This document shows positions 31,520 to 39,917 of a stretch of DNA of 50,758 nucleotides, piece by piece. The notes beneath the pieces were generated by a model. It saw nothing but the letters and a program-made list of their open reading frames with translations, ran no database searches and was not told the origin of the DNA. The first letter of the stretch is position 1. Every line of letters begins with the position of its first letter. The position numbers and the translations under genes were made by a program. Source of the stretch: Candidatus Nealsonbacteria bacterium (GTDB lineage Bacteria; Patescibacteriota; Minisyncoccia; Minisyncoccales; JAGGXC01); the NCBI GenBank assembly GCA_026396195.1, contig JAPLXH010000003.1, positions 1 through 50,758 on the forward strand, in the 5' to 3' direction.

Positions 31520-34069
31520 ATGTTCAATTTTGATTTAAAAAAAGCAAAAATTTATCAGGCAGTTAAATGGTCGGGCACTTTTGATTTGTTTAAAAAACTG
31601 AGAAAGTTGTTTTTAGTTTTAAGTTTTACTTTTATTTTATTATTTGTTTATGGATTTTTTGAGGATGTTTTTATAAAAAAAATATTGCAATTGCTTCTAG
31701 GAAGTTTTTTTATTTCCTTGCCCTTAACTGTAATTTTTTGGACAAAAGAGCTTTTTTTTGAAGAAAAACTTAAAAATCCAAAAATAAAAGATACTTTAGA
31801 AGAGGCGATAATAAGTCCTTCTGAGTTTAACTTGGCCGAATTTTTAAGTTTTGAAGCGGCAAGTGCCGTCGCTAAATCCATAAATTTCGCCAAATTAAAA
31901 AAAATTCCGGAATTAGATTCATCGATTCTGGGTTATTTTATCCTGAAAGATAATCCGAATTTAAATTTCATATTCAGCAGGCTTCTTTTGAATTTAAAAG
32001 ACGTAAAGAAATTATTCAAAGCCCATTTAAAAGTTTTAAAAAAAGAAAATATCAACGGATTTTATTCGGACGATTTTCAACGAACAATTTTAAAATCTTT
32101 GGAAGTGGCCATGGAAAAAGAAAACTCGAAAGTTCAGATAGGCGATATATTAACCGCCCTTTCAGAGCACAGTTCCATTTTAAAGAAAATTTTAATTAAT
32201 TTAAAAATAAAAAAAGAAGACATAGAGAGTTTGACTTCTTGGTTGGAGTCCTTGGAAAAGAAAAATAAAAAGATAAAAAATATTTTAGATTGGCAAAATT
32301 TGGCTAAAAAAGGCAGTATAGCCAGAGATTGGGCTTGCGGTTATTCCGTTACTTTGGACAACTTTTCAATTAATATTTCCTCAAGAACCAAATTCAGTAA
32401 TTTTTCTGAAAGATCGGGGCATAAAAAAGAAATAAAAGCCGTGGAAAGAATTTTAGCTCGAGCAGAAAAAAACAATGTTTTGCTTGTCGGAGAAACGGGC
32501 GTGGGCAGAAAAAGCATAGCCTGGGCTTTGGCTGAGCTTAGCGCCCAAGGCAAGTGTTTGCCGGAAGTCAACTACAAAAGAGTCATCGAATTGGACATGG
32601 CAACTCTTTTGGCAAGGACGCAAAACTTGGAAGAAACAGAGATTATCTTAGACAGGGTTTTTAAAGAGGTGGTTTCGACCGGAAACATTATTTTGGTTAT
32701 TGATGATTTTCATAATTATATTGGTAAGGAAGCCAAGCCCGGCGTTGTCGATATTGCCGGAATTATTTCCAAATATTTAAATCTTACCAATTTTCCGGTA
32801 ATAGCGATTGTCACTCCCGAAGGACTTCATAATTGCTTGGAGCAAAATACCGCTATTTTATCTCTTTTCGAAAAAGTCGAAGTTTTTCAAATTTCTAAAA
32901 AAGAGGCCTTGCGAATAATAGAAGACCTGTCTTTGATTTTAGAAAAAAAATATAAAAAATTTATTTCTTATCTTGCCCTGAAAGACATAATAGATTTTTG
33001 CGATAAATATATGGGAGACGTTCCTTTTCCTAAAAAGGCGATTGATTTGTTAAACGAGGCAATGGTTGAGGTTGCTTTGGAAAAAGGAAAAATAATTTTG
33101 CCTGAACACGTAGCAAGATTGTTTTCAGAAAAAACGGAAATTCCGGTCGGTGAAATAGAAACCAAAGAAAAAGAAACTTTGTTAAATCTTGAAGAATTAA
33201 TTCATCAAAGAATTATCAATCAAGAGGAAGCGGTAAGCGAAGTGAGTGCGGCCTTAAGAAGGGCAAGAGTTGATATTACAATAAGAAAAGGTCCCATGGG
33301 AGCATTTTTATTTTTGGGACCCACCGGTGTCGGAAAAACCGAAACCGTAAAAGCCCTGGCTGAAGTTTATTTCGGTTCAGCCCAAAGAATGATAAGGCTG
33401 GATATGTCCGAATTTCAAGCATTAGACGACATTAAAAGACTGCTTGGCCAAAGAGGAGAGGAGGGATTTTTAACTACCAGGGTGAGAGAAAATCCTTTTT
33501 CCCTCATTCTTTTAGATGAATTTGAAAAGGCGCATTCGGATATTTTAAATCTTTTTTTACAAGTTTTTGATGAAGGTTTTTTAACCGACGGCATGGGAAG
33601 AAAGGTTTATTTTCAAAACACCATTATTATTGCAACTTCCAATGCCGGATACTCGGTGATTCTGGATGCCTTTAAAAATAAAACTCCTTTTTCGAAAGTG
33701 AAAACTCTGCTTTTAGATTTTATATTCCAAAATAAAATTTTCCGTCCCGAGCTGGTCAATCGGTTTGATGCAGTTGTTATTTTCAAACCCCTGAGCAGGG
33801 AAAATTTAATAGCGATAGCCGAGCTTTTGCTTTTAAAATTAAAAGAAAATTTAAAAAGAAAAGAAATTGATTTTGTTATTACTCCGGACCTTAAAGAAAA
33901 AATAGTTGACATGGGATACAATCCTATTTTTGGCGCCCGAGAAATGAAAAGAGTGATTCAGGATAAAATAGAAAATAAATTTGCCGAAGCCATTTTAAAA
34001 GAAGAAGTGAAAAGAGGATATAGCGTAAAAATTAATCCGGATAATTTTGAAATTTTGATTAACGAGTAA
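31520..34069 (+). CDS. Membrane-anchored ClpB/ClpC-like double AAA+ ATPase
   Basis: 849 residues. Two TM helices (about 29-46 and 51-70) come first, then a helical Clp-N-like region (about 90-250), AAA1 (about 295-510) and AAA2 (about 560-760) with the C-terminal D2-small domain. AAA2 is intact: Walker A GPTGVGKTETV near 598 and Walker B ILLDEFEKAH. AAA1 is degenerate: GETGVGRKS has Arg in place of the P-loop Lys, and Walker B reads LVIDDFHN. It is an unfoldase anchored in the membrane; whether it feeds ClpP is not visible. Confidence 0.88.
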   Translation: MFNFDLKKAKIYQAVKWSGTFDLFKKLRKLFLVLSFTFILLFVYGFFEDVFIKKILQLLLGSFFISLPLTVIFWTKELFFEEKLKNPKIKDTLEEAIISPSEFNLAEFLSFEAASAVAKSINFAKLKKIPELDSSILGYFILKDNPNLNFIFSRLLLNLKDVKKLFKAHLKVLKKENINGFYSDDFQRTILKSLEVAMEKENSKVQIGDILTALSEHSSILKKILINLKIKKEDIESLTSWLESLEKKNKKIKNILDWQNLAKKGSIARDWACGYSVTLDNFSINISSRTKFSNFSERSGHKKEIKAVERILARAEKNNVLLVGETGVGRKSIAWALAELSAQGKCLPEVNYKRVIELDMATLLARTQNLEETEIILDRVFKEVVSTGNIILVIDDFHNYIGKEAKPGVVDIAGIISKYLNLTNFPVIAIVTPEGLHNCLEQNTAILSLFEKVEVFQISKKEALRIIEDLSLILEKKYKKFISYLALKDIIDFCDKYMGDVPFPKKAIDLLNEAMVEVALEKGKIILPEHVARLFSEKTEIPVGEIETKEKETLLNLEELIHQRIINQEEAVSEVSAALRRARVDITIRKGPMGAFLFLGPTGVGKTETVKALAEVYFGSAQRMIRLDMSEFQALDDIKRLLGQRGEEGFLTTRVRENPFSLILLDEFEKAHSDILNLFLQVFDEGFLTDGMGRKVYFQNTIIIATSNAGYSVILDAFKNKTPFSKVKTLLLDFIFQNKIFRPELVNRFDAVVIFKPLSRENLIAIAELLLLKLKENLKRKEIDFVITPDLKEKIVDMGYNPIFGAREMKRVIQDKIENKFAEAILKEEVKRGYSVKINPDNFEILINE

Positions 34070-34102
34070 AATTTTTAAATTTAACAGCAATTAACTTTAT
34101 AA

Positions 34103-34127
34103 ATAGCCTTAAAACGGCTATTTTTAC
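34103..34127 (+). terminator. Terminator after the Clp-like gene
   Basis: AATAGCC-TTAAAAC-GGCTATT plus T-run. Confidence 0.88.
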
Positions 34128-34167
34128 GTTGTGGATAATTTGTGGAAAAAAAGCGTTTTTTTTGGTG

Positions 34168-34236
34168 TTGACACAATGGGTCTTGGTGGAATATTATGAA
34201 TGCGTAAAGGAAAATTGTGGATAAAAGTGGGAAAAC
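34168..34236 (+). promoter_or_regulatory. mraZ promoter with putative MraZ boxes
   Basis: TTGACA (34168-34173), 18 nt, TATTAT (34192-34197). GTGG repeats follow, with TTGTGGATAAAAGTGGGAAA at 34215-34234 giving two sites 10 nt apart. More GTGG pairs lie upstream near 34130-34146 and 34185. MraZ is known to bind direct GTGG-type repeats and repress its own operon. Confidence 0.7.
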
Positions 34237-34258
34237 ACCCCAGATCTGGGGAAAAAAC

Positions 34259-34690
34259 ATGTTTATTGGCGAATATTCTCATACAATAGATTCAAAAAAA
34301 AGATTAGCCATTCCTTCTAAGTTCAGAAAGGAGTTGGGAGATAAGGCAATTATTACAAGGGGAATTGATAATTGTTTAGTTGTCTATCCGATAAAAGAAT
34401 GGGAGGATTTCGCAAAAAAACTTGGCTCTTTACCGGCGACCCAAGCTGATGCCAGGAAATTTTCTCGGATTATGCTGGCCGGAGCAATGGATTCGAAATT
34501 GGATAATTTGGGAAGAATTTTAATTCCCGATTATTTAAAAGATTATGCTTCCTTAAAAAAAGACGCGGTGATAATCGGTTTTTTTAACAAATTGGAAATT
34601 TGGGACGAAGCAAATTGGCAGGAGTATAAAAAGAAAACTGAAATGTCGGTAGGGGATATCGCCGAGCGATTAAAAGAGATGGGAGTTTAA
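34259..34690 (+). CDS. mraZ: Transcriptional regulator MraZ
   Basis: 143 residues from ATG 34259, giving the family start MFIGEYSHTIDSKKRLAIPS. Two SpoVT/AbrB-like halves each carry the DxKxR-type motif (DSKKRLAIP and DSKLDNLGRILIP). It is the DNA-binding first gene of the division cluster. The GTG at 34217 is part of the operator and not the start. Confidence 0.95.
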   Translation: MFIGEYSHTIDSKKRLAIPSKFRKELGDKAIITRGIDNCLVVYPIKEWEDFAKKLGSLPATQADARKFSRIMLAGAMDSKLDNLGRILIPDYLKDYASLKKDAVIIGFFNKLEIWDEANWQEYKKKTEMSVGDIAERLKEMGV

Positions 34691-34761
34691 TCTTTCGGGG
34701 AATCCCCGAAAGATGAGAATTTCAAAGGGGTGCCCCCTTTGGTCGCCCCGATTTATCGGGG
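34691..34761. repeat. Three tandem perfect hairpins between mraZ and rsmH
   Basis: TCTTTCGGGG/CCCCGAAAGA (34691-34713, loop AAT), CAAAGGGG/CCCCTTTG (34723-34741, loop TGC) and CCCCGAT/ATCGGGG (34746-34761, loop TT). None is followed by a T-run. Confidence 0.85.
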
Positions 34762-34778
34762 AGAAATATAATTTATTT

Positions 34779-35672
34779 ATGCATGTCCCAGTTTTACAAA
34801 AAGAAATAATTGATTTTTTATCCCCCAAGCCCGGCGAAAATTTAATTGATTGCACTTTAGGGGAGGGAGGACATTCTTTGATAATTTTAGAAAGAATTTT
34901 ACCCGAAGGAAAAATTTTAGGCATAGATTGGGACCTGGAGATGATAAATAATTTTCAGGAAAGAATTAAGGAAGATCGGGAAAAAAAAGATAATTTTATT
35001 CTTGTTTGCGACAATTTTGCGAATTTGAAAAAGATCGTTGAAAAAAATAATTTTAAACCGGACCTTATATTGCTTGACCTTGGTTTTTCAAGCTGGCACC
35101 TGGAAAACAGCAAAAAAGGATTTTCTTTCCAGAAACAGGAAACACTGGATATGAGGTATAATTCCGGGGGCAGCGGACTTCAAGCGAGCGATGTGGTAAA
35201 TAAATTTTCTCAAAGCGAAATCGAAAAAATTTTAAGAGAATACGGCGAGGAACGGTTTGCCAAAAAGATTGCTTCTCGGATAGTCAAAGAAAGAGACGGG
35301 TCTCCAATTGAAAGTACGACAGACCTGGTAGGAATAATTGAAAAAGCAACGCCCCTTTGGTACCAAAAAAGAAAAATTCATTTTGCCACCCTTACTTTTC
35401 AAGCCCTAAGAATATTCGTCAACAAAGAGATAGAAAACCTTGAAACCGTTTTGGCCGAATCAATGGAAGTTCTGAATCCAAAAGGAAGGTTGGCAATAAT
35501 TTCCTTCCATTCCTTGGAAGACAGAGCCGTTAAAAATTTTTTTAAAGAAAAAGAAAGGCAAGAAATAATAAAAATTTTAACCAAAAAGCCGGTAATCCCG
35601 GGCGAACAAGAGTTAAAAATAAATCCCCGTTCTCGTTCCGCAAAATTGAGAGTCGCGGAGAAAAAAAATTAA
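34779..35672 (+). CDS. rsmH: 16S rRNA m4C1402 methyltransferase RsmH
   Basis: 297 residues from ATG 34779, giving MHVPVLQKEIIDFLSPKPGE, the usual RsmH start. SAM-binding motif DCTLGEGGHS, then LDLGFSSWHLE, FATLTFQALRIFVNKEI and the C-terminal ISFHSLEDRAVK...RSRSAKLRV. The frame is open upstream to 34713 through the hairpins, but those residues are not family-like. Confidence 0.96.
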   Translation: MHVPVLQKEIIDFLSPKPGENLIDCTLGEGGHSLIILERILPEGKILGIDWDLEMINNFQERIKEDREKKDNFILVCDNFANLKKIVEKNNFKPDLILLDLGFSSWHLENSKKGFSFQKQETLDMRYNSGGSGLQASDVVNKFSQSEIEKILREYGEERFAKKIASRIVKERDGSPIESTTDLVGIIEKATPLWYQKRKIHFATLTFQALRIFVNKEIENLETVLAESMEVLNPKGRLAIISFHSLEDRAVKNFFKEKERQEIIKILTKKPVIPGEQELKINPRSRSAKLRVAEKKN

Positions 35673-35675
35673 AAA

Positions 35676-36014
35676 ATGAAAAAATTTACGTCAAAAACAA
35701 TAGCCATCGCTTTTCCCTTGAGAACCATAGCTTTTTTAAGGCTTCTCAGTTTAATTTCCCTTCTTTGAATCGTAGTATTTGTTATTTTTTATATTTTTCA
35801 GGTAAGCCAGCAAATTCAAGAGAAATCCCTGATTCTTAACTTTGAAGAAAAGAAAAAAGAACTTTATAATGAGAATGGAAGCTTGGAATTGGCTTTTTCC
35901 CAAAAAAATTATTTAAAAAATGTTGAAAAATCATTTGAAGAGCTGGGTTTTGAAAAAATAGCTAAGGTAGATTATATAAAAGTTTTGGATACTTCTTTTG
36001 CAGTTAAACAATAG
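35676..36014 (+). pseudogene. ftsL: FtsL-like division protein with an in-frame TGA
   Basis: 113 codons between rsmH and the ftsI-type gene, the FtsL position. Codon 31 (35766-35768) is TGA, inside the only TM helix (LLSLISLL-stop-IVVFVIFYIF). After it the frame continues as the expected coiled coil (QVSQQIQEKSLILNFEEKKK) to TAG. One base change (TGG, Trp) would give an intact protein. It may be a sequencing error, a real mutation or readthrough. The neighbouring genes do not use TGA as sense. Confidence 0.7.
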
Positions 36015-37764
36015 AAATCCATGGGCTTACGCCCGTAGTTTTAGAGCAAGAAAATATAAAATGAGGAATTTGCGAGCCAGTTTAATTTTTATCATAATTT
36101 TTATTTTCGGAGCGACTATTATAGGTCGCTTGTTTTATATCCAAATTTTAAAACATAAAGATTATTTGGCTTTGGCCAAGGGTCAGCAGGTGTTATTTGA
36201 ATCGATAAACCCGAACCGCGGAGAAATCTTTGCTCGAGACAAAAGCGACGGATATTATATTTTAGCCACCAATAAAGAATCAAGCTATGTTTTAGCTTCA
36301 CCGGAGGAAATATCAAATCAAGAAGAAACGGCTGAAAAATTATCTAAAATTATTAATTTGGAAAAAGATAAAATTTTAGAGGCATTTAATCAACAGGGAA
36401 GCGCTTTTGTTTCTATCAAGGAAGATTTAACAAAGGAAGAAAAAGAAAGCATTAAAAATTTAAAAATTAAAGGAATTTATTTGAACGATAAAATTTTACG
36501 TTATTATCCTGAAGGCGAGTTTTGTTCAAATATTCTGGGATTTTTAGGAGGAGAGGGCATTGGCCAATATGGAATTGAAGCTTTTTACAATAAAGAATTA
36601 AGCGGCCAGGAAGGTTTGATAAGGGGAGAGAAAAGCTCAAGAGGGGATTTGGTTTTTTTTGATTCGGAAAAATCTTCTTTGCCCGAAGAAGGGTTTGACC
36701 TTATATTGAACATTGATTTTTACATTCAATTAAAAGCCGAGGAATTATTAAAGCGAGCCAAAGAAGATTTGGACATTGAAAACGGTCAGATCATAGTAGC
36801 AGAGCCAAAAACCGGAAAAATAATTGCCATGACTTCTCTTTTTAATTTTAACCCCAACGAATATTCAAAATACGATTTTTCGATTTTTATTAATTCTGTA
36901 TCTCAAAAAATATTTGAACCAGGTTCCGTTTTTAAACCCATTACCATGGCAATAGGCTTGGAAGAGGGAAAAATTACGCCTCAAACCACTTATATTGATG
37001 AAGGTTTTGTGAAGGTAGGACCTGACACAATTTACAATTACGACAGAAGAACTTACGGAGAGCGTACGATGACTGAGGTTTTAGAGAAATCAATTAATAC
37101 GGGCGCGGTTTTCGTGGAAGAGCAAATTCCCCATGACGTTTTTTTGAATTATATTGAAAAATTTGGAATTTTCGATAAAACTAACATTGATTTGCAAAGC
37201 GAAGTTTCTTCCAAAAACGAAGAATTAAAAAAAGGATATGAATTAAATTTTATCACCGCTGCTTTCGGGCAGGGAATAGAAATGACGCCGATTCAGTTGG
37301 TCAGGGCTTTTTCTTCAATAGCTAATGGCGGGAAGTTAATGAAGCCTTATCTGGTGGAAAAGATTATTAAAAAAAACGGCCAAACCATAGAGGTTCAACC
37401 GGAAACTCAAAATCCTTCAGTTATTTCTCAAAATACCGCCTCCAAAGTAACGGCAATGTTGGTCAGCGTAGTTGAAAACGGATTTGGCAAGAAAGCCAAA
37501 GTTCCGGGTTATTATGTTGCAGGCAAAACAGGCACTGCCCAAGTTTCCTGGTCTTCTATGGGAATTAATAAAGCCGGTTATTCCGATAAAACCGTTCAAT
37601 CCTTTATCGGTTTTGCTCCTGCTTTTGACCCTAAATTTTTAATTTTAATTAAGCTGGACAATCCCAAAACTAAAACCGCCGAATATTCGGCAGTCCCCAT
37701 TTTCCATGATTTGGCAAAATATATAGTTGATTATTATCAAATACCGCCCGATTACGAAGAGTAG
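35998..37764 (+). CDS. ftsI: Division-type penicillin-binding protein (FtsI/PBP2-like transpeptidase)
   Basis: 588 residues. TM helix at about 29-46, a PBP dimerisation domain with NPNRGEIFARD, and the transpeptidase with SxxK in EPGSVFKPITMAIG (Ser near 305), SxN in SINTGAV and KTG in VAGKTGTAQVSW. It crosslinks septal peptidoglycan. TTG 35998 overlaps the ftsL stop by 17 nt, which fits coupling; ATG 36061 is an alternative that would remove a basic cytoplasmic tail. It is last in the mraZ-rsmH-ftsL-ftsI set. Confidence 0.92.
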   Translation: MQLNNRNPWAYARSFRARKYKMRNLRASLIFIIIFIFGATIIGRLFYIQILKHKDYLALAKGQQVLFESINPNRGEIFARDKSDGYYILATNKESSYVLASPEEISNQEETAEKLSKIINLEKDKILEAFNQQGSAFVSIKEDLTKEEKESIKNLKIKGIYLNDKILRYYPEGEFCSNILGFLGGEGIGQYGIEAFYNKELSGQEGLIRGEKSSRGDLVFFDSEKSSLPEEGFDLILNIDFYIQLKAEELLKRAKEDLDIENGQIIVAEPKTGKIIAMTSLFNFNPNEYSKYDFSIFINSVSQKIFEPGSVFKPITMAIGLEEGKITPQTTYIDEGFVKVGPDTIYNYDRRTYGERTMTEVLEKSINTGAVFVEEQIPHDVFLNYIEKFGIFDKTNIDLQSEVSSKNEELKKGYELNFITAAFGQGIEMTPIQLVRAFSSIANGGKLMKPYLVEKIIKKNGQTIEVQPETQNPSVISQNTASKVTAMLVSVVENGFGKKAKVPGYYVAGKTGTAQVSWSSMGINKAGYSDKTVQSFIGFAPAFDPKFLILIKLDNPKTKTAEYSAVPIFHDLAKYIVDYYQIPPDYEE

Positions 37765-37770
37765 GAGAAA

Positions 37771-37799
37771 TAGACAATATCAATAAATTATGTTAAAAT
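37771..37799 (+). promoter_or_regulatory. tRNA-Glu promoter
   Basis: TAGACA (37771-37776), 17 nt, TAAAAT (37794-37799), 15 nt before the tRNA. Confidence 0.75.
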
Positions 37800-37814
37800 T
37801 TTAAAAGTAATAAG

Positions 37815-37887
37815 GGCCCCATCGTCTAGTGGCCCAGGACATCGCCCTCTCACGGCGGTAACAGGGGTTCAAATCCCCTTGGGGCTA
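37815..37887 (+). tRNA. tRNA-Glu (CUC)
   Basis: 73 nt: acceptor GGCCCCA/TGGGGCT (G1-U72 wobble), D-arm GTCT..AGGAC, anticodon arm TCGCC-CTCTCAC-GGCGG with anticodon CTC, T-arm AGGGG-TTCAAAT-CCCCT. The pattern closely follows bacterial tRNA-Glu. CCA is not encoded. Confidence 0.92.
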
Positions 37888-37968
37888 CAAGTCTCCTCCT
37901 ACGTTGAAACTTCGGACGGACAAAGCCCACCATCCTACGCTAAAGCTTCGGAATGGCAAGCCAGCAAC
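37888..37968. repeat. REP-like repeat behind tRNA-Glu
   Basis: CCACCATCCTACGCT...GGAATGGCAAGCCA resembles the block inside R3 (about 7830-7891). No ORF. Confidence 0.6.
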
Positions 37969-37995
37969 AGCCGCTTTTCAATAAAGCGGTTTTTT
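37969..37995 (+). terminator. Terminator fused to a promoter
   Basis: CCGCTTT/AAAGCGG with TTTTTT, followed directly by GGTAGAAT. Confidence 0.88.
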
Positions 37996-38043
37996 GGTAG
38001 AATGAGAGAAAGGTCGTATTATTAAAAAAATTAATTTAAATCC

Positions 38044-38370
38044 ATGCATATTATTAGTAAATCAACCTCAGACTTGATTATATATATAGGAATAGTAGTT
38101 TCCATAATAGGTTCTATTATTATAATGAAAAGAATTAAAGCAAAATTAGCGGTAGGGCAAGTATCTCAAGAACCTTTAACAAAAGATGAAAGAATTAAAA
38201 TTTGGATATTAGCTCTTTTTAATCCAATTTGGACGGACATTATTTTATATTTTGGATGGAGAAAGAGTTTACCCATAAAAGCGAAAAATGCAAACTTAAT
38301 ATGTTTTATCACTTTCTTTCTTTGGCTCGCACTGAGCTATTTAATTGGATTTCCGGTTAGGATTAATTAG
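38044..38370 (+). CDS. Small membrane protein, unknown
   Basis: 108 residues with about three hydrophobic helices (10-28, 55-75, 87-104) and a cytoplasmic-type QVSQEPLTKDERIKIW loop. Not recognised. First gene of the island behind tRNA-Glu. Confidence 0.65.
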   Translation: MHIISKSTSDLIIYIGIVVSIIGSIIIMKRIKAKLAVGQVSQEPLTKDERIKIWILALFNPIWTDIILYFGWRKSLPIKAKNANLICFITFFLWLALSYLIGFPVRIN

Positions 38371-38427
38371 TTATAAAAATATTATTAATTTTAATATTTT
38401 ATTTAAAAAAATTATTAAATAAAAAAC

Positions 38428-38634
38428 ATGCAATCAAAAAATTTAAATCCTAAATATACTACTATTATTGGTGCAATTTTAGCAGTAATAGGTTTCGCAT
38501 ACATGACTATAACGGGGACACCCGATGTTATTATTACGTTTTTTACCTTTTTCTTGGGTATATTTTTGTTCATTATAGGAATAGTTGGTTTATTGGTAAA
38601 TTGGTATAAAGGAAAAAAAACCAGCCAACTTTAA
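38428..38634 (+). CDS. Small two-TM protein, unknown
   Basis: 68 residues, helices at about 10-28 and 35-58, basic tail WYKGKKTSQL. Not recognised; it follows the 38044 gene by 57 nt, likely the same transcript. Confidence 0.65.
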   Translation: MQSKNLNPKYTTIIGAILAVIGFAYMTITGTPDVIITFFTFFLGIFLFIIGIVGLLVNWYKGKKTSQL

Positions 38635-38718
38635 ATGTCTGATAATTTATAATACTTTTAAGCAAGAACCAAACTAGACATATAAATCTTTCCAGATTTA
38701 ATAATTTTAGTTCTAAAA

Positions 38719-38740
38719 ATCGCCAATAAAGCGGTTTTTT
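38719..38740 (+). terminator. Weak terminator fused to a promoter
   Basis: CGC/GCG core with GGTTTTTTGG then TAGAAT, same module type as at 37969. Confidence 0.6.
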
Positions 38741-38766
38741 GGTAGAATAAAGTAATAATAAACCAA

Positions 38767-39654
38767 ATGCAGATTCAACATTTAGCATTATTTATTTTAG
38801 GTTTTATTTTACAAGCATTTTTGTTAGTTAGAAATACTGAATATAAGAGATTTTTAGCATTATTAAAATTTGTTACTATTCTTACTTTCTTTATCTTTAT
38901 TTGGTTTGCGATTAAAGCAAATTATTATACCCCCCAAGGCTTCATTATTATTTTCATTTTTGTTTTTACGATTTTATTTTTAGCTGTTTTTATAAAAGAT
39001 TTTTTGATTCAAATTAACGAACTTATTTTATTGTCTTTTACTTTAATTTTTTGGTATGTATTTTTGCTAAGATTTCAATTTAATCCTTTTTTAATAATAT
39101 GTGCATTACCACCTACGATTGGAGTAATTTTTGTTTCTTTTACAAAGTTTCAATTAAAAAATTATCAGAAATTAATGCTTTATTTATGGTTTTTAGTTAT
39201 TGATGTTTTTTTACTAACTCATTATTTCATTCGTGGAAGTTTTTTTTCATTTAGTTTTACTGAAAAAATCGGGCAGGTTTCCCTAATTAACTCTTTTTTT
39301 ATGGGTGCAACCTTTCTGTATCTTGCCTGTAATGTATTGTGCTTTTTCTTATTTTTTACTGTAATTCAAGGAGGAAAAAGTTTTAGACTTCAACCATTTA
39401 AACAAACAATGCAGGCAATAATAAAAAATACTCAGCCTATTATTGCCAAATATTCAAACGAAGAATCAAAAACTTTGCATTCCTTAATGTTAATTATATT
39501 GCAGGGTAGTTTTCTTGCATTAAACTACTTATATAAATTTATTCCAGACTCTTTAATAATTAGTCTTTTTGTAACAATTATTCCTCAATTATTATTAATA
39601 AAAAGCGGTAGCTTAAAGGAACCTATAAATTCTATATCGCCAAACAGGCTCTAA
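38767..39654 (+). CDS. Polytopic membrane protein, unknown
   Basis: 295 residues, about eight hydrophobic helices, rich in Phe and Leu. No transporter signature recognised. It lies between a terminator-promoter module and the degenerate R element 6. Confidence 0.65.
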   Translation: MQIQHLALFILGFILQAFLLVRNTEYKRFLALLKFVTILTFFIFIWFAIKANYYTPQGFIIIFIFVFTILFLAVFIKDFLIQINELILLSFTLIFWYVFLLRFQFNPFLIICALPPTIGVIFVSFTKFQLKNYQKLMLYLWFLVIDVFLLTHYFIRGSFFSFSFTEKIGQVSLINSFFMGATFLYLACNVLCFFLFFTVIQGGKSFRLQPFKQTMQAIIKNTQPIIAKYSNEESKTLHSLMLIILQGSFLALNYLYKFIPDSLIISLFVTIIPQLLLIKSGSLKEPINSISPNRL

Positions 39655-39659
39655 CACTG

Positions 39660-39870
39660 TTTGGGAAGGGGAGCTAAATCCATTATATAAACCCTCTTAT
39701 CTTCCATAATCCTGGTTTTAATTCTTCGGGAATACTCATGACAGGTTCTTCGATGGGCTCAGGACAAGAATCGTTCGCTAGAGCGAGGAGTAACTGGTTG
39801 GAGTATCCCTTGCCAAAGCTTCAAATCTTCTATAATTTGGTTCCAACTTGCCCTCACGAAGTCTACAAAA
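39660..39870. repeat. R element 6, degenerate and interrupted
   Basis: CTTCCATAATCCTGGTTTTA, then CTTCGGGAATACTCATGACA and TTCTTCGATGGGCTCAGGAC match the interrupted R5 (9830-9885). Later GGTTCCAACTTGCCCTCACG and GAAGTCTACAAAA look like a decayed second arm. No ORF in this gap. Confidence 0.55.
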
Positions 39871-39899
39871 TAAAAAGAGCTACAAATCAGCTCTTTTTT
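39871..39899 (+). terminator. Terminator before the permease gene
   Basis: AAAAGAGCT-ACAAATC-AGCTCTTTT followed by TT; TATAAT of the next gene follows at 39904. Confidence 0.88.
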
Positions 39900-39917
39900 C
39901 GTATATAATTAATTAAC

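Noticed and set aside
34713-34778. Longer N-terminus of RsmH
   Set aside because: These codons are read through three perfect hairpins and precede the canonical MHVPVL start.
35676-36014. Genetic code 25 (TGA = Gly)
   Set aside because: Only one gene has an internal TGA, several genes use TGA as stop (12465, 48583 and 43978), and long conserved genes such as gyrB and mreB have none inside.
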